Of a stretch of DNA of 64,000 nt, positions 19,591-28,114 are shown in pieces (within the stretch, counting starts at the first letter, position 1; every line of letters starts with the position of its first letter). Location of the stretch: NCBI GenBank assembly GCA_934090935.1, contig CAKOKD010000004.1, forward strand, positions 1-64,000, read 5' to 3'. The DNA comes from an uncultured Bacilli bacterium (lineage in GTDB: Bacteria; Bacillota_I; Bacilli_A; RF39; UBA660). A model generated the notes under the pieces. That model worked only from the letters and a program-made list of their open reading frames with translations, was not told the DNA's origin and did no database searches. Made by a program: the position numbers and the translations under genes.

Positions 19591-19623
19591 ATTTGTAAGT
19601 TTTTTTATGATTCTATTTAATTA
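19565..19623. repeat. direct repeat, copy 2
   Basis: Second copy of the 17235-17295 repeat with the same hairpin and seven T. Here it forms the 3' end of the broken gene and a terminator for the sigma operon; its complement lies just past the end of the minus-strand gene at 19647. Confidence 0.88.
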
Positions 19624-19646
19624 CAAAAAAAGACAAAATACTTTGT

Positions 19647-21254
19647 CTATTTCAAATTAACTATATAATTGTTATTTCTAAAATCAAATTGTAAATATAT
19701 TTCATCGGCTCTTACAATATTTCTATCAACAGCTATAAATACCTTATTATCAATATCTTTGCTATCAATCAATTCAGCTTTCTCTTGTTTAATTGTATCC
19801 CCTACTTTATATACAACTGTCAAATAGTTAGCAAATATTTTGTCATAAGTATTAAACGTCTTATAAATATTTGCATCATTAGAAACTAATGCGTCATAAT
19901 CTAAAATAAGCATTGTTTTATTTGTATAAGCTGATGAAACCGAATTGGATGTAACAACATTGGATAAAAGTTTGCACACATTTATACTAGAACATCTAAT
20001 ATATTTGGAACTAAAAGAATCCTTTATTGAATAAGATTTTATAGTGAAACTAAACTTGTTTTTATTTACAACATTTGTGCTTACTTCTTCATTTAGTATA
20101 TGATTTTCAACAACTTCAGTATCATCTATTTTTTTTGCATTAACATCAAAATTTTTATAAAAAGCTTTGAATCCTTTAAACGCTCCATCCAAGTTATATT
20201 GCACTTTTAAAGTAAAATCTGTTGTTGTCGTCGTTTTTGGAATTTCAAATGCTAAAGTTGCATTTACTTCTTTAGAGGGCGTTATAATTTGTTTATCTTC
20301 ATAAGGTTTTCCAAGATCATAAAATTTACCGTTCATCACAAGCGTTGGATAATAATTAAGTTTCCCGTTTGCTAAAACTATTTTTTCTAAGCTCAAGCTT
20401 TTTTCTTTTGTAGAACTATTATACAAAGATAAATCGATAACAACATACTTATATCCTTTTTTAACGATATTACCGTTATAATCATTTTCGGTTATATAAG
20501 CACTTTTTACTGTATAAGTTATATTATCAACTGAAGTACTTTCACTTTGTTTTATCTTTTGAAGATAACCATTATAGTAATATGCAAATGTTATGGATAA
20601 AACTACAACTAAAGCACAGCTTACAAGAATTATTGCAAACTTATTTTCAAGTATATAATACTTAAGTTCTCTTATAGTTCTTCTTATTGTACGCATATAT
20701 TTATAATTGTTTTGACCTAAAGTAAACTCAAATTCTTCTCGGTCTTTTTCGCTGATCTTTAAATCATCTAAATCTTTACTGAAATTAAATTTTTTAATAT
20801 TAAAACCAATACCTCTAATAAAGCAAACAATAATAAATACATAAGCAGGAATTGTGAGCAAAAACGAAAGATCTTTAACCAGGATAATTGTATCACTGCT
20901 TAAAGCATTATCAACTATTAAATTAAGTTGGTGATAAATATAGATATAGGAAATAGTTGTACTCATTAAATAGATTATTAAGAATAAATAAAGCTTGTTA
21001 GGTTTGTTCTTCTTTTTAAACAAATAAAACACTATTACAGATAAAGCAAGCGATATCAATAGAAACAAATATACACTTTTATTGATATAATTTGTTGCTC
21101 CAGCATATAGATATGTACTGCTTTTTTGCAAAGTTCTAAAAAGAGTTGAAATATCACTTAGATTTAAAAGAATTACACATATGCAACCAAGAATAATCAT
21201 ATGAAGCAATTTGAAATGTTTTATTAAAAACGCATATGGCTTTCTAAGTATCAT
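19647..21254 (-). CDS. membrane protein with extracytoplasmic Ig-like (DUF4352-type) domains
   Basis: A 535-residue protein with about five hydrophobic segments: four in residues 15-150 and a further one near 208-225 after a cytoplasmic linker. The C-terminal 300 residues are extracytoplasmic and beta-rich; the stretch YKYVVIDLSLYNSSTKEKS followed by LEIPKTTT-like strands resembles the DUF4352 (telomeric repeat-binding-factor-like) immunoglobulin fold. Function unknown. It is the last gene of a run that begins at trxB. Confidence 0.8.
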   Translation of the reverse strand: MILRKPYAFLIKHFKLLHMIILGCICVILLNLSDISTLFRTLQKSSTYLYAGATNYINKSVYLFLLISLALSVIVFYLFKKKNKPNKLYLFLIIYLMSTTISYIYIYHQLNLIVDNALSSDTIILVKDLSFLLTIPAYVFIIVCFIRGIGFNIKKFNFSKDLDDLKISEKDREEFEFTLGQNNYKYMRTIRRTIRELKYYILENKFAIILVSCALVVVLSITFAYYYNGYLQKIKQSESTSVDNITYTVKSAYITENDYNGNIVKKGYKYVVIDLSLYNSSTKEKSLSLEKIVLANGKLNYYPTLVMNGKFYDLGKPYEDKQIITPSKEVNATLAFEIPKTTTTTDFTLKVQYNLDGAFKGFKAFYKNFDVNAKKIDDTEVVENHILNEEVSTNVVNKNKFSFTIKSYSIKDSFSSKYIRCSSINVCKLLSNVVTSNSVSSAYTNKTMLILDYDALVSNDANIYKTFNTYDKIFANYLTVVYKVGDTIKQEKAELIDSKDIDNKVFIAVDRNIVRADEIYLQFDFRNNNYIVNLK

Positions 21255-21306
21255 TTTAACCCTCCTATTCTAGAGAAATTATATCATAAAAAAAAGAAAA
21301 AATATA

Positions 21307-21630
21307 TCAGTTTTTCTTTTTAACAATCATTTGACCTTCAAGTAAAAATATGTTTTTGTTTTCCTTTAAAAGCTTGCTTGAATCCTCTTTCAAAGTGTTT
21401 AAAACAGTGTCCAATGTATCTCCAGATTTAGTAATATAATAACTATAATTTTGATTAGGAATTAATAAAACTTGACCAGGATATATATAATCACTCATAT
21501 CAAAACCATTCATGCTTGCAAGTAAACTAGGATTGATATTATATTTTTTAGCTATTTTATACAAACTATCTCCAGATTTAATTGTATAATACTCAAAATA
21601 AGTATCAGTATTTTGCTCTCTATAATACAT
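21307..21630 (-). CDS. two-LysM-domain protein
   Basis: A 107-residue protein with a clear LysM repeat (YTIKSGDSLYKIAKKYNIN ... YIYPGQVLLIP, about 15-57) and a second, degenerate one (YYITKSGDTLDTVLNTL). LysM domains bind the glycan of peptidoglycan or related chitin-like polymers. There is no signal peptide, so export would need another route; spore coat LysM proteins of Bacilli also lack one, and a spore role is possible. AGGAGTGA precedes the ATG. Confidence 0.85.
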   Translation of the reverse strand: MYYREQNTDTYFEYYTIKSGDSLYKIAKKYNINPSLLASMNGFDMSDYIYPGQVLLIPNQNYSYYITKSGDTLDTVLNTLKEDSSKLLKENKNIFLLEGQMIVKKKN

Positions 21631-21677
21631 AAAAAATCACTCCTAATATAGAATATGTTAAGAATGATTTTATGTTA

Positions 21678-22742
21678 TTAAAAAACATATATATTGTTTT
21701 TATAATTGAATTTCCAATCAAAATTTGTAAGAAGTAAAGTATTACCAGAAGTGTCATTATAACTATAAAGGGAATCATCACTTATATAGAATATTTCTTC
21801 ATCGCTTGCAGATACGATTGTTTTAACAGAATAATCTGTTATTTTAATTCTATTAACTGAATTGTTATATTTTTTATAAAGTGTGCTATTATCTATCTCA
21901 TAATCAACTAAGAAACCAGTATTGAAAAGATTAGTTTCATACTTCAACTTTGATAACAAAATTTCATCAAATCCAAGATCATAAAAAAGTCCTTTATCAC
22001 CTTTACTTATAAGTTTAATAACACGTTTTTTTATATCTATAGAATATTCTTTCATATTCTTTTTATCAAATAAATAAACTTTATTTTTCACCATTCCAAG
22101 AAAATATGAATCATATGATATTTCATAGTTTTCATTCACTATTTCAAAGTAATCTTCACTTTCTTTATCAATCAAGTAAAACTTATTAAACACTCTTTCA
22201 TCATCATAATTTGCAAATAAAATAAAATTATTACCCTTATAGCTTAAAGCATTTTCATAATGTTCATTATTAAAGAAATGAATTTTCTTCTTTGTTACTA
22301 CATTTTTTACTCCATATCCATCAAAGATATAATATGTAAAATCTTTATTATATACATCAATAGAGTCTATTTTTTCCTTATCACTTTCAATTAATGAATT
22401 TGATAGATACATAAAATAATCATTATCCTTATTGCATACATATTGAAATGTTTCATTTTTAACGATCGGTTTTACACAAGTTTTCTCATCATCAGTATAG
22501 ATATCAATATTTTCAAGTAACTTTCTTTTTTTACTATATTTTCTTTTTAAAAAGAATGAATAGTTTGTTGAATCATCATAGATATTTAAATAATAAGCTT
22601 TATCTTTTTTAGAATAGGATTCCTTAATATTATATGAATTTATATTGTATATAAGTTCATAATCCTTTGGGTGATTAACAACTAATTGGTAGATAAAAAA
22701 TATAAATATAAAGCCAAGTACAAAAATTATATTTTTCTTCAT
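21678..22742 (-). CDS. unknown N-terminally anchored extracytoplasmic protein
   Basis: A 354-residue protein with one N-terminal signal-anchor (about 4-23), no lipobox, and a Tyr/Asp/Asn-rich exterior with repeated short beta-strand blocks (YYIFDGYGV, VYLFDKKNM, IFYISDDSLYSYND), suggesting a beta-propeller-like fold. No family recognised. The gene follows the PH-domain gene by 14 bases and precedes the LysM gene. Confidence 0.75.
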   Translation of the reverse strand: MKKNIIFVLGFIFIFFIYQLVVNHPKDYELIYNINSYNIKESYSKKDKAYYLNIYDDSTNYSFFLKRKYSKKRKLLENIDIYTDDEKTCVKPIVKNETFQYVCNKDNDYFMYLSNSLIESDKEKIDSIDVYNKDFTYYIFDGYGVKNVVTKKKIHFFNNEHYENALSYKGNNFILFANYDDERVFNKFYLIDKESEDYFEIVNENYEISYDSYFLGMVKNKVYLFDKKNMKEYSIDIKKRVIKLISKGDKGLFYDLGFDEILLSKLKYETNLFNTGFLVDYEIDNSTLYKKYNNSVNRIKITDYSVKTIVSASDEEIFYISDDSLYSYNDTSGNTLLLTNFDWKFNYKNNIYVF

Positions 22743-22756
22743 ACTAACTACTAATC

Positions 22757-23200
22757 CTACTCTTTTTCACTTTTAAGATATTTCTTTTTAGCTTCTTGCA
22801 TGAATCTTGTTATTTCAGTCTCTATTTCAGGTAAAGATGATTTATCCAAATCGGATATATATACTTGCTCTCTTACAGTATCAATGATTATTGTTCCCCA
22901 AATTATATTCGCATGAACTGTTAAATCGTTATATAAATCAGGCGTAATAGATGAAAATTTATAGCCGATTATAACTCCTTTTTGAGCAATGATCAATCTT
23001 TCAGTTGTAACTGCAATTACACCCGTATTAAATATGCTTAATGGTTTATCATCCAATTGACCTGCAAAAATATATTGAATTTGTTCATCTGGATTTAAAT
23101 GCTTATCTATAATAGAACAATGCTTTTTTATTCTCCATGCTACAGTCATTGGATATTTCTTTTTATACATTTTCATCATTTCATAACTACTTTGATACAT
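22757..23200 (-). CDS. bacterial PH-domain protein
   Basis: A 147-residue protein whose central part (about 30-125) matches bacterial pleckstrin-homology-like domains of the YokE type: LNPDEQIQYIFAGQLDD, GVIAVTTERLIIAQKG and a final amphipathic helix. Function is unknown; such domains occur in stress-induced proteins. The start overlaps the end of the thioredoxin-like gene by 14 bases, with GGAAG nine bases upstream, so translation is probably coupled. Confidence 0.85.
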   Translation of the reverse strand: MYQSSYEMMKMYKKKYPMTVAWRIKKHCSIIDKHLNPDEQIQYIFAGQLDDKPLSIFNTGVIAVTTERLIIAQKGVIIGYKFSSITPDLYNDLTVHANIIWGTIIIDTVREQVYISDLDKSSLPEIETEITRFMQEAKKKYLKSEKE

Positions 23201-24002
23201 TTTTTATACTTCCTTTCTTAATTATCTTGTATTTGCTTAAAGTATCCACTAAAACACTTTCTTTAACATAACCTTTGATACAATCAACTAATTTTCCATC
23301 TTTAGTAATTAAAGTCATTGGTTTAGCAAAGCCTTCAGTCATCGTTTTAACTTCGCCCTTAGTATTACATTTTGCAGGTATTTCAAAATCTAAACCTATA
23401 ACTTTTTGATATTCATCTTCATCATAATTATCAGCATCAAAATAGTAAATAGATATATTATATTCCTTAGCAACCTTGTTAAATACAGGCAAATATAGAT
23501 TACAATAACTACATCCTTCATAACCAATCACAGCAACTGTATAGTTTTTTGATTTAACTAAATCTAAATACTCTTTTGCATTTTTTGCAACCTTATAATA
23601 TTTATCAATTTCTGAAATTTTATTATATATATTTTCATCAAAGAAATTCTTATAAGTTTCATACTTAGAACTGCTGCTAATCGTGTTTTTATATTGACCT
23701 TCCACAAACAATATTTGTTCATTATTATTTAAAACTATGGAAAATATTTCTTCCAAATTTTCTTTGGTTAAATATGTATAATATGTAGATACACGATAAT
23801 CTTTCTTAAAAGACTTAGCAAATTTCTTTAAGCTTTTTTTAGGTTTACCATATGTTATAAAAACAAAATCATAATTCTCCACAATCTCCTTTATATTACT
23901 AGAAGTTACTTCTTTAATACCATATTTAGCATTTTCTACAAGGAATAAAATAAGTATTAAAATAAATATACTACTAAGTAAAAATATAAATGCTCTTTTC
24001 AT
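23187..24002 (-). CDS. membrane-anchored thioredoxin-like protein
   Basis: A 271-residue protein with an N-terminal membrane anchor (about 5-24) and a C-terminal thioredoxin-like domain having the active-site motif GYEGCSYCNLYLPVF (CSYC) and a later cis-Pro region EGFAKPMTLIT. A middle region (about 40-140) looks like a second, CxxC-less domain. It likely handles disulfides outside the cell or at the membrane. trxB lies directly upstream, which may supply reducing power. Start at 24002 follows GGGAGTG. Confidence 0.88.
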   Translation of the reverse strand: MKRAFIFLLSSIFILILILFLVENAKYGIKEVTSSNIKEIVENYDFVFITYGKPKKSLKKFAKSFKKDYRVSTYYTYLTKENLEEIFSIVLNNNEQILFVEGQYKNTISSSSKYETYKNFFDENIYNKISEIDKYYKVAKNAKEYLDLVKSKNYTVAVIGYEGCSYCNLYLPVFNKVAKEYNISIYYFDADNYDEDEYQKVIGLDFEIPAKCNTKGEVKTMTEGFAKPMTLITKDGKLVDCIKGYVKESVLVDTLSKYKIIKKGSIKNVSK

Positions 24003-24046
24003 AACTACACTCCCTAAATATATTTTATAATAACTTTTTAGAACAA

Positions 24047-24928
24047 TCAAAGATTATTTAGATAATTAACCGCATTTGTAGCTGAAATTGCTCCATCACT
24101 TGTAGCTGTTATAAGTTGGCGAACTTGCTTTCTTCTTGTATCCCCAGCAACAAAGATGTTTTTTGTTTTAGTCTTAGTATCATCCGATATAATGAACCCA
24201 TTTTCATCAATATCAACAAAATTTTTAAATATTTTATTATCAGGCATATATCCTATTGCAATAAACAATCCATCAACATTTAAAGTGGTATCATCATTTA
24301 AAGTTATTGATTCAAGTTTTTCTTCCCCATTTAATCGCATAATAGATTTTTCATAGATTATTTCGATGTTTTTCTTTTCTTCAACATTTTTCTTCATTAA
24401 TTCATCACTTTTAAAATTTAAACCTCTATTTATTATGATTACATGTTTTGCAATATTGCTTAAATAAAGAGCATCCTCTAAAGCAGTAGCTCCAGAGCCA
24501 ATCACCGCAACACATTTATCTTTATAAAAATTACCATCACAAGTAGCACAGTAGGAGATGCCTTTACCAAGCAGTTCTTTTTCACCATAAAGGCCTAACT
24601 TTCTTTGTTTTAAGCCAGTCGCGATTATAACTACTTTTCCACGATAAACATCTTTTGATGTTTTTACTGTATTATTATCAAGCATTTCTAGGACATTTTG
24701 ACTGATAAATTCTGCTCCAAAATTTTTGGCTTGATTATAAAGCGTTGTTACAAAATTAAAGCCATCAGTTGATAAAAATCCAGGATAGTTTTCCACCATA
24801 CTAGAATTTATAATTTGACCACCATAATTATTACCATCTAAAACAAGTACTTTTTTCATCGCACGAGCTCCATATATAGCAGCGGATAAACCAGCAGGTC
24901 CAGCACCAATTATAATTATATCGTACAC
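24047..24928 (-). CDS. trxB: thioredoxin reductase
   Basis: An FAD- and NADPH-dependent reductase of 293 residues with the FAD-binding GAGPAGLSAAIYGAR (8-22), the redox-active CATC in SYCATCDGNFY, the NADPH site IGSGATALEDALYL and the C-terminal AGDTRRKQVRQLITA. The start codon is GTG with AGGAGATG upstream. It leads a minus-strand run with a membrane thioredoxin-like gene, an uncommon fixed pairing outside Firmicutes. Confidence 0.95.
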   Translation of the reverse strand: MYDIIIIGAGPAGLSAAIYGARAMKKVLVLDGNNYGGQIINSSMVENYPGFLSTDGFNFVTTLYNQAKNFGAEFISQNVLEMLDNNTVKTSKDVYRGKVVIIATGLKQRKLGLYGEKELLGKGISYCATCDGNFYKDKCVAVIGSGATALEDALYLSNIAKHVIIINRGLNFKSDELMKKNVEEKKNIEIIYEKSIMRLNGEEKLESITLNDDTTLNVDGLFIAIGYMPDNKIFKNFVDIDENGFIISDDTKTKTKNIFVAGDTRRKQVRQLITATSDGAISATNAVNYLNNL

Positions 24929-25016
24929 AAAATCATCTCCTTTTTATTAATTATAGCATAATTTATGAATTATATTTGTACAAATATAGTATAATAAAGC
25001 CAAGAAGGAGAAGCAT

Positions 25017-25541
25017 ATGGAAAAAACTTTTAAAGAATATTTAAATCAAGAAAAAGAAAAGTATGAAAATATTGATGTTTTCACAAGGCTTGAACATCTT
25101 TATTTTTTAAGAGAGCAAAGCATAGATGGTACTGAAATTAATAATAATGGAACTTTACTATATCGTTATAATATAGGCTCTTCCTTTATTTATTTTCACA
25201 CTGAATATGAACTAATTGAATATCTAAAGAAGCATAAATATAATTTTAGAAATATAGCAATAATAGATTATATCGGTGAGTTTGGAAACAAGGATGATGT
25301 TATAAGAGTGATTGATCACTCATCAATACGTTTACTGATTGATAAAAACATCCATGAACATTTTGAATATAGTTTTAATAGAAGCAGATATGAACATTTA
25401 CCGGTGTGGGTAAGTATAGATGGAAACATTCATGAACTAATGCTTGAACTTAAAAAACTAGGACAAAAGTTTAAACAAGATGATATAGATCAAGAAAACT
25501 TAAGGTTATTAAGATTGATTAGGTTAGGTTTAATAAAATAA
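25017..25541 (+). CDS. unknown 174-residue protein
   Basis: A soluble, charged protein with no family I recognise. It is rich in Tyr, Glu and Lys, with a possible central fold around FRNIAIIDYIGEFGNKDDVI and a basic C-terminal helix LRLLRLIRLGLIK. AGAAGGAG precedes the ATG and a TATAAT sits at 24990-24995 without a clear -35. It is divergent from trxB and ends at a hairpin. Confidence 0.75.
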   Translation: MEKTFKEYLNQEKEKYENIDVFTRLEHLYFLREQSIDGTEINNNGTLLYRYNIGSSFIYFHTEYELIEYLKKHKYNFRNIAIIDYIGEFGNKDDVIRVIDHSSIRLLIDKNIHEHFEYSFNRSRYEHLPVWVSIDGNIHELMLELKKLGQKFKQDDIDQENLRLLRLIRLGLIK

Positions 25542-25545
25542 AAAA

Positions 25546-25569
25546 AGTGTAACAATTAGTTACATTTTT
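25546..25569. terminator. bidirectional terminator
   Basis: Stem TGTAAC / GTTACA around AATTA, with an ATTTTT tract on the plus strand and an A-run complement on the minus strand. Confidence 0.7.
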
Positions 25570-25624
25570 CATTTGTCATGTAGTTGATAACTATCAAAAA
25601 ATACCAAAGTACTTTTTTAAAACT

Positions 25625-26518
25625 TTAGCCATTTAAAGCACCCGACATAATTCTAAATTTTGATTTATTGTTCCATATATCTAATATTTTATCAAAATTT
25701 TTATCAGGTTCTAATAATAATTCTGCTAAATTATCTAATTCAATATATTCTTCTTCATCTAATTCAAAATTTTTATCTTGTATATATTTAGGTAAGTGTA
25801 AAAATATTATTTCATCATTCATTAAAGAATGAAAATCATAAAATAATCCGCGAATACTTGCTTTTAAACCTAATGTTGCGGGATCAGAAGCATAATAAAT
25901 TTCTTCTGTTTTATATTTTCCAGTTCTCATGCCTAAATATGCTTCAGCACCAAATATAAATTTATTTCTAGGAATATCGTTTAAATCAAACCCCATTTCA
26001 TGGTCTGGACAATGTTCATCAGCATCTACTAATACCCATCTTTGTTTAATTTCATCATAATATTCTGTAATCCAATGATCATAACTAACGCCATCATATT
26101 TTATATAAGGAGCAAAACCACTTCTTACTCGTGCAGAATAACCTTTTGATTTTAATGTTGCAGCAAGTAATATTGCTTCTCCCCTGCATGTAACATGTAT
26201 TTTATCTTCTGCTTTTCTATTTACACTATATGTTTTATCTTTTCGTAACAATTCACTTATCATACTTATTGCTGTTGGAAACAAGTCATCTTCATAATCT
26301 AATCTAGTAATTGGAACTTTCGTCATATCACCCCAAAAACAATTAGATTGTTTTCTAATGTTAGGAATACCAAATGCTACTGGATGAATAATTTGTTTTC
26401 TTTGAAGAATACACAAGTCGTTAATATCATCAGGAAGATTCTTCATAAAATTTTTATATAAACCTAAATCAGTATATAAACTAGTCTGCTTATAAAAATT
26501 AAGTACTTCATTATTCAT
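25625..26518 (-). CDS. transglutaminase-like cysteine protease-fold protein
   Basis: A 297-residue protein with the transglutaminase-core pattern: a Cys in HVTCRGEAILLAATLKSKG, then the His in SYDHWITEYY, then the Asp in RWVLVDADEHC. These three would form a Cys-His-Asp triad. No signal peptide, so it is likely cytoplasmic; the reaction (peptidase, amidase or transferase) cannot be fixed from sequence. The start at 26518 overlaps the nitroreductase stop by eight bases, with GGAGTGG upstream, so the two are translationally coupled. Confidence 0.82.
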   Translation of the reverse strand: MNNEVLNFYKQTSLYTDLGLYKNFMKNLPDDINDLCILQRKQIIHPVAFGIPNIRKQSNCFWGDMTKVPITRLDYEDDLFPTAISMISELLRKDKTYSVNRKAEDKIHVTCRGEAILLAATLKSKGYSARVRSGFAPYIKYDGVSYDHWITEYYDEIKQRWVLVDADEHCPDHEMGFDLNDIPRNKFIFGAEAYLGMRTGKYKTEEIYYASDPATLGLKASIRGLFYDFHSLMNDEIIFLHLPKYIQDKNFELDEEEYIELDNLAELLLEPDKNFDKILDIWNNKSKFRIMSGALNG

Positions 26519-27077
26519 TATACCACTCCACAATATCCTTTAATTTTTTTCTAGGTCTTTGTTTAGGAAATTCATTTGGGTAGCCTATTGATACAGCGCA
26601 ATTTAATTCCATATCTTCATGTCCTAGCATCTTAGCCACTTCATCTGCTACATAAACTATATCCCTTGTCCATAATGAACCGAGACCTAAATCGGTTGCT
26701 CTTAAACACATATTTTCTACACAAGCTCCAATAGATAAATTATCACCGACTATCCAATTATTATCTTTTTCTCTAAATATTAAAATCAATATAGGTGCTT
26801 GTTTGATTACATTAGCTGTAGGATTAACACTACTATTAAATCCATATATTGCTCTTTCTTCTGATTTTTTGCTTTTTAACGTATAATTAATCATCATATC
26901 CGCAACCCTGTTTTTTGTTTCTTTTGTTAAAACAACAAAATACCAAGGTTGTTTATTTTTAGCAGATGGGGCTAATCTTCCACAATTTAATATATCTTCA
27001 ATTAATTCTCTATTAACATTATCATTTTTAAAATTTCTAATACTTCTTCTTTCTTCTATAATTTTTAAAACTTCCAT
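26511..27077 (-). CDS. nitroreductase-family FMN oxidoreductase
   Basis: A 188-residue nitroreductase: FMN-phosphate-binding RRSIRNFKNDNV near the N-terminus, LAPSAKNKQPWYFVVL, the central GDNLSIGACVENMCLRATDLGLGSLWT, and the C-terminal IGYPNEFPKQRPRK. It is expected to be a homodimer using NAD(P)H. The true substrate is not predictable. It is coupled to the downstream transglutaminase-like gene. Confidence 0.92.
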   Translation of the reverse strand: MEVLKIIEERRSIRNFKNDNVNRELIEDILNCGRLAPSAKNKQPWYFVVLTKETKNRVADMMINYTLKSKKSEERAIYGFNSSVNPTANVIKQAPILILIFREKDNNWIVGDNLSIGACVENMCLRATDLGLGSLWTRDIVYVADEVAKMLGHEDMELNCAVSIGYPNEFPKQRPRKKLKDIVEWYNE

Positions 27078-27131
27078 TTTATCACCATATATTACCTTTC
27101 CAAATCATCAAAAAGTCTAAATCTAATTGTT

Positions 27132-27514
27132 TTATTTTGAAGGGAATTTCTTTTGCAACTTTTCTAATTGTTCTAGCGAAATTTTGCCACTGATTACATC
27201 TTTAAAAACATCTCCCATTACCCCGTAAAGAACATTACCTTCTAGTTCTTTGTTTTTTTCATCAATTGTTGATTGACTTTTTAGTTTTTGCATTTCAATT
27301 TCATGTTTATATTCTTTATCTTTCATTTCCATTTCCAATTTGTGCTTTTCTTTTAAATTTTCAATATCTATCTCATGCTGTTTTAACAATTTTTCTAATT
27401 CGTTTTTATGATTTCTTTCTAGTTTATCTAATTCTGATTTGTATTTTTTTGTTGCTTCTTTATATGCTAACTATGCAGTGAAAATAGAAACAACATATGG
27501 TAAACATATTCCAT
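27132..27514 (-). pseudogene. broken coiled-coil protein gene
   Basis: The intact 3' part (27132-27389) encodes an 85-residue highly charged coiled coil (KHKLEMEMKDKEYKHEIEM) ending in KISLEQLEKLQKKFPSK. The same frame stays open upstream through LAYKEATKKYKSELDKLERN until TAG at 27471-27473, and before that reads PYVVSIFTA, a likely membrane helix. The ATG at 27512-27514 with GGGAGC upstream is in another frame. So the gene has an in-frame stop plus a frameshift near its start. Similar membrane-plus-coiled-coil proteins are common on phage and integrated elements. Confidence 0.6.
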
Positions 27515-27584
27515 AATTAAATCAGCTCCCGTTTGATAAAATTATATCACACTTCACGGATTATTTAACTAACAAATATAAAAT

Positions 27585-27619
27585 CACACGCATAATGATT
27601 ATGTCATTATGCAAGTGTG
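27585..27619. repeat. 14-bp inverted repeat (hairpin)
   Basis: CACACGCATAATGA and TCATTATGC-AA-GTGTG form a 14-bp stem with a two-base bulge and a five-base loop. It is followed by TTTT on the plus strand. It lies between the broken coiled-coil gene and tmRNA. It could be a terminator or the end of a lost mobile element. Confidence 0.6.
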
Positions 27620-27682
27620 TTTTCTAAATTGACATAATCATTTTAATTTTATAAATACCTAAGCATAAAATTAAGTATTTTA

Positions 27683-27710
27683 AAACTCGAACCTTTTATA
27701 GTTCGAGTTT
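27683..27710 (-). terminator. tmRNA terminator
   Basis: Perfect 10-bp stem AAACTCGAAC / GTTCGAGTTT with a short T-tract. It sits 11 bases past the tmRNA 3' end on the minus strand. Confidence 0.75.
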
Positions 27711-27720
27711 CCTATCAATC

Positions 27721-28074
27721 TGGTGGAGCCGGGGAGAGTTGAACTCCCGTCCAAATTATTTTCGAAGTAGCATCTACAGGTTTAGTTAGAAATAAGATTT
27801 CATAAGTACAAAAGCATCTAACAAACTAATACTTACTATCTTATAAATTATTCGTTTACGTCATATAAGAACTAACGCAAATATAAACCACATATATGAA
27901 CCAATATTTTAACTGTGGATGATTAAAATACCAGCCTCCTTGCTAAATTTTAAGCAAATACTGGAGAAAAATTAAAACCTTTGTCAGTTAATTTTAAATT
28001 GTTGCTATTTAAAGCATAGCTACTACCTGCAACTAAATCAAAACCATAATCTGTCGAAACCAAATTACGGCCCC
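27721..28074 (-). ncRNA. ssrA: transfer-messenger RNA
   Basis: The 354-nt RNA begins GGGGCCGTAATTTGGTTTCGAC and ends in the T-arm GGGAGTTCAACTCTCCC and CGGCTCC-ACCA; the termini pair as the tRNA-like acceptor GGGGCCG/CGGCTCC. By alignment of the segment before the tag with B. subtilis tmRNA (TTAACTG then the resume codon), the resume codon is GAC at 27983-27985 and the tag is DKGFNFSPVFA with TAA at 27950-27952. The tag ends in Phe-Ala rather than the usual Ala-Ala. SmpB is encoded at 5680-6111. Confidence 0.95.
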
Positions 28075-28084
28075 AAGCAAATAA

Positions 28085-28113
28085 ATAATACCACATAAAG
28101 TGGCATTTTTCAA
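28085..28113 (-). promoter_or_regulatory. tmRNA promoter overlapping a hairpin after divIC
   Basis: On the minus strand TTGAAA (28108-28113), 17 bases, TATTAT (28085-28090), about 10 bases before the mature tmRNA 5' end. The spacer is a GCCAC/GTGGT hairpin directly after the divIC stop. Confidence 0.65.
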
Positions 28114-28114
28114 A

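Noticed and set aside
27629..27657. TTGACA with 17-base spacing as a plus-strand promoter
   Set aside because: The -10 (TAAATA) is poor and no plus-strand gene follows before tmRNA.
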